Below the pieces are notes generated by a model. It was not told the origin of the DNA and did no database searches. It saw nothing but the letters and a program-made list of their open reading frames with translations. Position numbers and translations under genes: made by a program. A stretch of 64,000 nucleotides of DNA from Terfezia claveryi (taxonomy: Eukaryota; Ascomycota; Pezizomycetes; Pezizales; Pezizaceae): the NCBI GenBank assembly GCA_015179025.1, contig WHUX01000096.1, positions 124,001 to 188,000 on the forward strand, read 5' to 3'. Shown here one piece after another: positions 42,238 to 53,000 of this stretch. Each line of letters starts with the position of its first letter. Positions within the stretch are counted from its first letter, which is position 1.

Positions 42238-42830
42238 CTAGCTCCTCTGCAGAGGTCAAGAGAAACTAATCGCTATGTCTAAAGTATCTCGTGATTTCTG
42301 AACTCCGCTGTACCAGGGAAAACGTCAAGACTGCCTGTTGTTGTTCCGACGAAACGTGTCACATGCCAACAACCTTATTATTTTCAATTCAGATGCAACT
42401 GGGAAAGACAATATAAATCTAATCATAAATCGAATTCCATGTTTCCAAATCAATCCGATTGTTTACAACTTAGTTGACAACACTCGTTGAGTTTCCTACC
42501 TCCATATGTTTCCTAGAAGTGCTATTGATCACTAGAGGGCTTATAGATATACTACCGATTCATATACGCCAACGGAATTCAACAAATGTTTCCATAGTCT
42601 TGATTGTACTAGCCCCTCCGCAGAGGCGAAATATTCAAGTGTAGAAACTAAGCGCTGTGTCTAGAGTGTCTCTTAATTTCTCAACCCACCTTTCTTGTTC
42701 CGACGAAACGTGTCACAATGCCAACAAACTTATTATTTTCAATTAGAAGCAACTGGGAAAGACAATATATTTCTAATCATAAATCAATTCCATGTTTCCA
42801 AATCAATCCGGTTGTTTACTAACCAGCTTT
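42238..42830. repeat. Direct duplication of the KDZ gene 3' end
   Basis: 42238-42480 and 42607-42830 share CTCYGCAGAGG, TTGTTCCGACGAAACGTG, AACTGGGAAAGACAATATA and ATTCCATGTTTCCAAATCAA in the same order, with a 369-bp offset. The right copy overlaps the last codons of the transposase. Confidence 0.8.
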
Positions 42831-45721
42831 CTCCCGGCTCTAATGGTATTAGGTGTCCAATTCCCTCGATTTTAGCAATTGGGACAACTACTCCGTCCGA
42901 GCAGATTGGCAACCCGACGCGTACCATTCCCTCCGTAGCTTGAACCACTGCCCCTCCTAAACATTGAAGCAAAGTTACATACGCGAGACGATATACCATT
43001 CCCTGCTTACTTGTGAGTTTAAAAAGCGCATTTAAACTTCCGAGTATTCGTCCATTCAATAAATTGGGCTGTCTCCCACTAGACGTAGGGTATCTTCTGA
43101 CCCAGACCCAATCATTTCTCTTTTGCCCTCGAAACTCCTTTTCCCCGGTACATCTTGCAATATGTATAAGAAAACCTGATCCGCTAAACTTTGGCACAGG
43201 AATTTGAAGAGCACCATAAGCCCGAATATGCACATCTAAAAGCCTAAGTACCTCGGAATCTGCAACCTTGAGTTCACGGGTTAAAAATACTCTCGTAGCT
43301 AATTTCAAATGGGACAAGCCAGCTGTATGTTCCAAGTCTTCGAGATTTGATACTCTTCCTAAATCAATTTGGCCTTGCAATTTCAGGTAAACACGGCCCT
43401 CCTGAGAGCTTATTCCGACGTCCTTGGTCTAATCATTCAATTCCCTAATGTGGCTCCAAGCAGCAATTGTGAAATCTTTCATGGCAAATGTATGGTCTCT
43501 TGTATAGGTGGTGATGATTTGGGGTGTTGCGTCGACCTTATTACTCCGACAGTATGCATCCTTGAATCCCTTGTGCATGGCTTCACTTATATCAGTCGAG
43601 TATTGACCCAGAGCACCAAACTTTGGTATCTGTTCAGCATAATGGGAGATCAGATGAATCTTCGGGAAATTGTAATGTGCTCCGTCTTTCAAAATCTCAT
43701 CAACCAACTCCTTTCTTTCAAAAGTGTATTCCTGACGGTGCTTAATCTTCTCTGACGCAGTGAGGTCTGCGGTAACCAATGCCTCCGTCTGCTCCCTTAG
43801 CAACTTCTTGTGCGCCTCGGCAGCGGCCTTCTTTGCTCTTTTGCCTGCGCGAAAGCGTAAGAACACATCTTTGGTTTCGTGGAAGTCTCACAAATATTGT
43901 CGTAAATATGAAATTGTCTCATCCGTATGGCTAGGATACTGAGTCATCAGATAGAAGTCAGTGAGGCTACGAACACAGAAAATTGCTTTGTTAAACTCTT
44001 GTAGTTGACCTCCAGTTGGGCGTGGTTGGTTGGCATTCTGACGCAAGGCAGCAGTAAATGTACCAAGAATTACTCTAGCAAAGTTCCGCATTTCCTTTCC
44101 TGACCATTGCGAGACGACTCAGTATGCTTTCGTGGGAACAGAGAACCCCGAATAGGGTGGCAATCGACGCCATACGTAGTCAAACGCATTTATTCTCTCG
44201 TGATGCTCCAGAAAACCTTGAATCTACTCCATCAAATGCGCCAATACTCCAAGGAGGATATTATGCAAGATATCCGCTCGAACTAGATCTGGTGGATTCA
44301 AATTAGGGACTGACCACAAAGCGTTGTTAATGTTCTTAATGCCATATTCATTCAGACTTGTAGTGTCAGATTTCTGGTAGGCAGTAGCATAATCTGCGTG
44401 AGAACGACAAGGAGAACCAGTCTCCGAATATTCACCCAGCTTCTCCACCGGAGTTATGCAAGTGGGACAGCGATTACTAGCAATACCATAGATTGTAGCA
44501 TTTTCCATATGGTCAGCGAGCCAACAAAACAGCTTAGGAAAGCATAGTCGAATGTTCCCATCAGTACAAACCATTTTATATCCCTTCTAACATCTTGCAT
44601 CGGATAAAGGCTGCAAGAGGTGCATCAAAACCTCATGGATAGTTTGTAAAGCATGAATTTCCTGTGTTTCGACTGAATAGCCAGGTATTTTATTGACTCG
44701 TTTCGGTCCTATTAGTAAAAGTGCTATAGGTATCCAGGCATGTATAGTATGTATATTTTGTATAGAGCTTCGGATGTTTCCTATGCTCATATACACCAGC
44801 CACAATTTTTTATCCCCAGAAAAATTGGTGAGGTGAGTTTCGTCTGATGCTAAAAGAATTGGAACCAGTGTTCCTCCATCGGGAAGTAATTCCTATTTAT
44901 AAATTAGATGAGAATCCGACGCCCTATGTCTAAACCACTCACCTGAGTTTCCTCCCACCATTTCGCAGTATTGATCTCACTATATACTCGATTCCCTTGC
45001 TTATCATATTCCGGGTGATGCCTCCATACCAAATCAGAGGCATAAGGCTTCTGACACAGAAGATACTCCACCGCTGAGATAATATTGCGATAATGGAACT
45101 GTACTCCCTAGAGCAAAGGATAGTTTACCATACTTGAGCGTCAGCGAGGTTCATTTGCTGCGGCATCCATGAGCTTATACATTGTGTAGGCAGAATGAAA
45201 TTGAACTTTATGCGTTAGGTTCAGGCTTTTCAAAATGCCATCGTGGAAGAATTGCTCAATCTTTCCCTTGGAAGTCTTTGCTGAATTAAAGAAGCATGCA
45301 GTCGATAATTAACTGAATCCCAGAAGGGAGAATATAAATTGAAATTGGGATCTTCTTCCAGAAAGGAATGTTTTCGTATAGGTATGCCGGCGTGTGGATT
45401 GTAGATTGAAACGCCTGTATCGGGTTGTTGACCCTCATCGTCGGATTCTGACTCACTAGAAAAGTTACGAGCTTCCTTATCTGATCCCTCACTAGCAAAC
45501 TCAGTATCGGAAGAAAGGTAATCTGGAGAACAAATGGCCGCTAGCATGTCTATGTCTAGATTTGAAGTTGCTGGGTTGGTGGAGTCCGATAACTGCCGCT
45601 TTCTAGTTTTTGGTGCTTCCAGCTTTTCCCCCGGGTGAACTTTAGCTATGTGATTAGAATACTGCCCAGCGGAAGCGTAGAGTTTCGGACACCATTGGCA
45701 TCATGTTTTATGCCTATTCAT
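42784..45721 (-). pseudogene. KDZ/Plavaka-type transposase pseudogene
   Basis: It starts MNRHKT at 45721 with a C2H2 finger (CQWCPKLYASAGQYSNHIAK, interrupted by TGA at 45703-45701). An acidic linker follows, then FNLYSPFWDSVNYRL, KIEQFFHDGILKSLNL, a 50-nt intron (44942-44893) and the conserved block ASDETHLTNFSGDKKLW. Next come MSIGNIRSSI, MVCTDGNIRLCFP, IASNRCPTCITPVEKLGEY, NPPDLVRADILHNILLG, TGGQLQEFNKAIFCVRSLTD, YNFPKIHLISHYAEQIPKFG and a tail to 42784. About eight nonsense codons are all explicable by C-to-T or G-to-A, and there is one frameshift near 45300. Family recognition is strong. It is inactive. Confidence 0.85.
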
Positions 45722-46470
45722 ATTGTTTCCGTATGGCAGAATGTTTGTTGTAGCAATACCTCGCTGTCGATCCGACGTATTGTATAGGATGGATTAACGT
45801 AATCGTTCAAGGAGGTAGTAGATAAGAGGCACTAAGCCTATATGAGCCTAACCGGTGATGGGTGGATAAGTTCATACCATATTCTGCCTAGCTAGACTAA
45901 TTCTGCCTTCGCTTTTGTTATGAGTTGTATAAAAGTCGCTTATCAGCAAGTTTACAATTTTAGCCTCTGTGCCCCTGACTGGAGGCACCCCATGTCGAGA
46001 AAAAAATTACTGCATCCAGAAATTGTTGGCAGCTACCGCAGTGATATAGAATCTAAAATGTCTAAGGAGAAACAATTTGCAGCGTCGGAAATCGATTTAG
46101 AGTGTCCGAAATGCTGTATTGTTATAACAAACGGAAACACAGATTATTAGTTGTAACAAAGGTGAATGGGTCATAGGAATTCTCGAATGATTTGTCAAAT
46201 CTTCTGTATAAATCCAAGTAAACACTATTATCCAATTATGCAGGCAAACCATAAATACCTCTATCTTTCCACAATTCTGACTTCATAATAGCCAACTAGC
46301 TTTACTTACTTCCCCAACTCAGACAACCCCCCGATCACAACTCAAAGTGCACTGCTAAATAGTATCAGTAGATCTAGTCTCGATCCAGTATATCTATTCA
46401 CATAAAGTTAGAACAACTTAACTATATCAAGTAACTCCATTACCTAACACACTGATATAGACCTTTTGGG
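45722..46470. other. Divergent intergenic region between KDZ and plus-strand genes
   Basis: It may hold promoters for both sides. A 76-codon frame at 45920-46150 has no recognisable domain. Confidence 0.35.
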
Positions 46471-46885
46471 ATGATATCGACGGAATCTGCTGGTAGAGCT
46501 AATGCTCATTTGGACCATGGTGAGGGCGATCCCCAACCACAGGCACATACCGGTAAGCAATCGCATCGAAATACCTTTAGGGAGTGCTTAAGACATATTG
46601 TGTCTAAAACTGCTCTCAGAACGTCCGCTAGGGTGCTTATTGGGAATCAGGAGAACAGGTAGCTGATACACATACTTAGGCATCACAAAGAGATATGAAA
46701 GTGTTGAAAGCCGAAAGTTGCAGCTTGCAAAACGAATTGAAAGGCAACAAGACATCTTGGAGAAGATGCAAAGGACAAGAGCTAGAGCAACAGCTATGAT
46801 TATGATGGATCAGAGTTTAGGTGTAGAATTGCATGATGCACACACAAGGGCGGCCAGGGCAAGACGGCTCGCGTCAGAGGAATAA
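46471..46885 (+). pseudogene. Unknown gene remnant with coiled-coil C-terminus
   Basis: The first open block is MISTESAGRANAHLDHGEGD... (46471-46660, followed by a GTAAGC-like donor option). The second is ESVESRKLQLAKRIERQQDI then LEKMQRTRARATAMIM and stop at 46883-46885, which is strongly helical and basic. No splice model joined the two in phase, so it may be broken. No family is recognised. Confidence 0.35.
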
Positions 46886-47026
46886 GGGCAAGTTGTGGTT
46901 GTGCAGAAGGTCCGAGCTGATACAAGTTTTCTTTAGTTAGTTGAATTTTTAGGATAGAGCTGGGAATAAAAGCAAGGAGAAGCCTCACGTTGGATGGGAT
47001 CCCTCACAACCTTTTATCATTTTCCA

Positions 47027-50000
47027 ATGACACGCAAGTCCTCTAACCATCCAATGCAACAGGCAGACACGAGAGGTCGGAAACGTGCTGCTTCCCAAGC
47101 TATAGCACTACCTACGACTACAAAACGGTTAGTTCCCGCATCGGTGCAATTAAGGAATGAAATTAGCTTCGATGATAGGATTGATGATTTTGATGAGGAG
47201 GTATATAGCATTAAAATTTTGTGCAAGCATGTGCCAACTGACTAATATGGAACATAGAGCGACAGGAGTAGTAGTGAATCTGACGAAGAAAACGAAACCA
47301 GTATACCGACTAGTGTTTTGGTACTGGGTATAGGCAAAAAGACTAGGTCATTTGCCGGTATTCCAGGTATATATCAAGGAATAACGAATACTACACGGAA
47401 GATCGTTGAACACTACACACTATACAAGAAGCCTCTGTTAACACTAGGGGAGATCCTATTGTTGATACAGAATGCATGGGCACGAGCACAAACCGAATGT
47501 CGATATCTGGAAAGGGTGTCGGCAGTTGATATCTATGTATGTGAGCAGCTTCCGTATAAACATGTCGATTACTAATGTGGCGTAGCTCAAAAGTATACGT
47601 ACGAGGACTAGAGCTCATTTAGTAGCCGAATGTCATTCCCACATTACGAAGATCTATGGTATTAACCACTTATCAAAGGATGCCATGAAGGAGAAGGTTG
47701 AATATTTACTGGACGGGGATCGATTCATTTGCAGGCGGGCAAAACGGGAGGTAAGTATACCCTCGCAGCCAGCAATCCAACGTTAAGGAGGTGTTATAGT
47801 TGTATCAGGGGCGATTTCGAGCCCAGGAAATTGTAGCTATTATATATCAGAAATATTTCGAAGGTAGGAAGAGAAAGGGTAATCGGGAGCCCAATTTTTT
47901 GGAAAAAATCAACGGTGTCTTCATTTGCTTGGTCGCTACAGCAATAAGGCATTGCTTAAAGGCTTGGAGGACTGGCAAATGTGCAGACAGTGTGCAAGAG
48001 TTCAAGTACGAAACTGCCTGGTGTAAGTTAGCATGCCAAAAGACCTATATCGTCGGGAAAAAGCTAATGTCAGTAGTAACGTATGAAAGGATATCAAAGA
48101 CATGGGCGAGTCATGGACCGCGGGTGCAGGAACTGATCGTGAGCAACGTCAAAGCAGATCTCTCACGTCAGATTGCGGCCCACGTGAAGATTGTTGAGAT
48201 TGAGCCGACAGATGCCCCACAACTTGAAGATCAAGGTGTTACAGGCGAGCTGTAACTACGAGAATACTTTTCGGGGAAAGGATAGATAGTAGCGGAGTAA
48301 AGTATAAACGCAGCTATAACTTGGGTGTAATGCGAACTCGATAAGAGTAAAGCTATATGAGACTTAGAACACCGCTTGGGTCTTATTGTATTAACTATGT
48401 AAAAGCGGTAGCTTATATAGAAGCGTTGATCTGATAACCTATTATCAGATCTGACGACACTTCCTATAATGGCTTAGTAGCACTGACGTCAGGTAGCTGC
48501 CTAAAACAGGAAGACGCTTCCTGTTTAGGAACTCTGCAGGCTAACATACATTGATTAGGCAGCCCAAACTATAACGCTTTGCAGTCAGGCTGTCTTACAG
48601 GAGATAAGCTTGAATACAACGAATAACAACATAGGAATGTCATATATTAGAACATCATAGAAACACACTGAAGAGAATACATGCATGAGATCCAATATCA
48701 GAGAACACACACTTCCTTTACCCAATCCCTTTAACGTCTGCACTCCCGATGCACTACCCGCATCTGTATGGGTGATCAGGCCATCACAGTCAGCAATGTA
48801 GCAGGGTATTGGTTATCCCGGTGGAGGGTAGGTCTCTTACCTGAGTCGTAACATTACTCCCCGTTTCCAGGCAGCTGTCCACAGCTGAATACAAGTTCCT
48901 CCTGACCCTAGGTTTGGAACAAGTACTTAGTAAAGACTCAGGTAACGGCGGTGGCTAGGTACTAACCAAACATCATTAGATACCTCTCTCCCTAACAGGG
49001 TACCACAAGACTGGTGTGTCTACACATGCATGCCATGGCCGTTAAAAACCAAACCTCTCGCCAAAAAACCCACAGGGAAAAGGCGACGAGTAGGAGGGTA
49101 AAAGGTACCATGTCTTCACTCATAAACCACTGGACGTAGGTCCAAACCTCAGACGTCTCTTTCATCTCGTGGCTTATTGGGGAATTTCTCTCGGTACTCT
49201 CTGAGCTTCTCTGGGCAGTTATCCAACTTGTCAAAGGTCTCCCAAGTGTCTTCAAACTCCGTATATCCTTCCCAACGCACCCTATACTTGACTATTCCTC
49301 TATTCTTGCGAGAGTCCACGATGGATTTGACTTCGAAGATATCTGGTTGATCTTCGTCCATATCTTGTGGCTCGTCTCGTCGTCTGAATGGCTTTAGGAG
49401 GGTAACATGAACAACATTATGCCATCGTGTGCCTTGTGGAACTTCGAGCCTGTATGCGTGTGAACCAATAGCTTCAATGACCTTGTAGGGCCCTATCCAC
49501 TTGCTGGTAAGGGAACGGTTGTTCCCAGCTCGTATCTGTAGGTTCCGGCGGTCAACCAATACCCAATCGTCAATAGCAAACCTGCGTGCCTTTTCGAGGT
49601 GTATAGCACTTCTTTTATGATTGATTTGCTTGAGGGTATCATGAATTTGGTTGTGTACAGTTGTCATTCGGTCTAGCCATTCTTCTGCAGCGGGGGAGGA
49701 GAATTCATAGTCATCTGAAAGGTGAATGGTGCGAGGGTCAAGCCATACAGACTTCGGTAAGGGGAGTACTTATGGGTAGAGTGGGCGGCAGTATTATAGG
49801 CAAACTCAGCTAAGGGTAGCCATCGTTTCCAACGAGCTTACCTATCGTGACAGTAGATGCGGAGGTACTGCTTAAGTGTTTGGACTGCTCATTCAGCAAG
49901 TCCATCGGTCTGAGGGTGATAGGCAGTGGAGAGGCGGAGGGTTATATTGAGCTTTTGGTTAAGCTCCTTGAGGAATCTAGAAGCAAACTGTGGACCACGG

Positions 50001-53000
50001 TCAGAGGTGATATGTCGGGGGAGGCCATAGAGTCTCCATATTTCGTTAATATAGGTGTCAGCAACATCGGATGCTGTCCATGTAGTCTTTGCCGGAATAT
50101 AGTGTTGTACTTTTGTAAACCGGTCCGTGATAACGAGTATTGCATTGAAACCTTCTGACTCTGGTAGCTCACCAACGAAGTCCATAGCTATTTCCTCAAA
50201 TGGTCGTTCTCCAGTTGGCATCGGTACCAACTTCGTTTGCCTGCTATGCCTGTCTGCCTTTGCTTTTTGACACTTGGTACATCCTGCCACATAATTCGCA
50301 ATATCTTCCTGCCACTTATCCCATGTAAAATTCCTTGACACTAGCTCTTGAGTACGATGTCTTCCCCAATGTCCTACCACTTGACTATCATGGTGCTGTC
50401 TTAGCACTTCCAACTTAAACTCGGAGGGTACCACCCATAGTCCATCCTTCTTTTGCCATCCGGCCACATCTATTCCTTCCACTTCAACATCTTCGGCTTC
50501 CTCTTCATCCTCTTCTCCAAGTACCATTAGCTGTCCATCTTCGAAAAATCTAGCATCCATGCCGGATTTCTCTTCCCCTGAACGTCTAGACAGGCCATCA
50601 GGCTTGCCCATCTTCGAACCGGGTCTGTAGTGAATATTGTAGATGAACTCAGACATGCGGAGGTACCAGGTAGCTTGACGGGAGTTGAGCTTCTGTTTGG
50701 TGTTGAAATATTGTAACCCTTGGTGGTCTGTATAGACGTTCACTGAAACGCCAACCAACCAATCTCGCCACTTCCGGAAGCAATCCACAATTGCAAACAA
50801 CTCCTTATCATGAATAGGCCAGTTGCGTTGAGCTGCGGAGAGGGTTTTTGCATGGTATTCAACAGGATGAAGCTGCTTTCCTCCATTGACAACATGATAC
50901 TGAGAGAGGATACCAGCGATAGCTTGGTTGCTAGCATCAGTCTCTATGATTGTCTCGAGTTGTCTGTCAAACTGTGTGAGGATAGGAGCAGTGAGGAATC
51001 ATTCCCGGAGGTCATCAAAGGCTTGCTGTTGCTCGTGTCCCCAACTGAAAGGAACGTCTTTCGTTAAGTCGATTAAGGGACGTGCCTTTGCACTGTAGTT
51101 GGCAATGAATCGACGGTAGTAGTTGGCGAAGCCTAGGAATGCTTGAACCTCTTTCTTTTTGGTAGGAATAGGCCACTTGGACATGGTTTCGAGTTTAGAG
51201 GGATCCATTTGGACGTGTTGACCATTGATAATATGACCGAGGAATAAGGTCTCCTGGACATGGAACTCAGACTTCATGAGGTTAATAGCTAACCCATGTT
51301 GGATGCATTGCTGAAGAACTTTTTCGACTATTTGTTGATGTTCTTCCTCTGTCTCACCTCCATAGATGAGTATGTCGTCCAAGTACCAGATACATCCTTC
51401 CATATCCTTGAAGATCGTATCCATCATCTCTTGAAATGTAGCGGGAGCATTGGTCAACCCAAATGGCATCACGGTATACTCGAATAGTCCCTTTTTCGTT
51501 CTGAATGCTGTCTTCCATTCATCTCCTGGTGCAATTCTGATGAGGTTATACCCATTTTTGAGGTCCAATCGTGTGAACCATTTACCTCCACGAGTTCTAT
51601 CGAGCAACTCGGAGATAAGAGGAAGTGGGTATTTGTTTGGTATGGTGAGACGATTAAGGGCTCGGTAATCGACACATAGCCTTAAAGATCCATCTTTCTT
51701 TCGAACAAATAGGATGGGAGCACCAGCGGAGGAGCGTGAGCGTCGAACTTTGGTAGGGGAAGGTTCTCATCGAGGTACTTCTGAAGGGCTTCGTCTTCCT
51801 CCCATGTGGTCTTGTAGATAGCCCCGAATGGTATCTTTGCGGTTGGGTCTTGGAGGGGGATTTCATGGTCCCATGGCTTGTGTTCAGGGAGTCTAGCTGC
51901 CTGTTCTGCGGTAAAGCAATGTGCGTAACGAGAGTATCGTTCGCTTGCGTCAATGATAAGCACGATCTCGCCATCCTCTAGTGGCTCTTCAACTTCAAGA
52001 ACAGAAACAGTAGGAATCCATCTAACGGAACACGGGATAATCAAACCTGTAGAGACCTGTCTCAGGCACCTGTCCTGAGTATCCACCGAAAATCCATTTT
52101 CTTCCAACCAAGACAAGCCCAAGATAACATCCTTCTTCCCAATATCCAAAATTTCGGCATCCATCTTGAACTTACCCAAAAAACGAGAAGAGGAATCCAA
52201 CATATCAAACTTAGTATTAACCACATATTTTCCTCCAGAAATTCGAGATCCATCTCCCTGCCTAACCTTAACTTCCCTGGCTCTTTTCCAAATTCCCAAC
52301 TTGACTGCTAATCTTTTTCCAACAACTGGAGCACTAGCTCCACAGTCTACCACTGCTTCAACTTCTTCCCCAGCAATAAAAATCCGGACCGTCAGGAGAG
52401 GTGAATGTCTAGGAGTACGTCCGACGGTAGGTGATGTACTCCTTACTCGTTTCCCGACTCTTCTCCTTCGGAACCAAGCTCTGTAATCCGAAGTTGTCCT
52501 TTATCTGTTCGAGCTTTCTTGTTGGCTGGTACAAGCGCCTGGCTTGTACTAGTGGTAGTTTTTGGTTTATAGGAATAAGGTTCAGAGGCATGCTTCCCAT
52601 ATGTACACTCTTTTGCCTTATGATCGGTTCTCCCACATTTCACACATCGTCCTTCCTGTATTCTACTTTTATATATTGGAGAGGGGATGCGAGTATTATT
52701 GTAGGAGGTAGGAGCTGTTCCTCGGAGTTGTGTTCCTATATCTAAGGGGCGCTTCCTAGTTATTGATGGGGCAGTGGCAGTTTGGCGGTTTCGGCTCTGG
52801 AATTCAGTACTGATGATATCCATCTCGATAAGTTTCTGTCTCCATTGATGTGGGAAGGTGCGAAGGTTTTCATAGTGAGCCATTGATTTGCGGAGCTCAT
52901 GGGGAAGATTGGAGATTATAATATTGATGACCTGCATCTCGGATAGTTTGGCATAATTGTTAAGCCTATCTACCTCCGTTAGATAATCCAAGATAGAACC

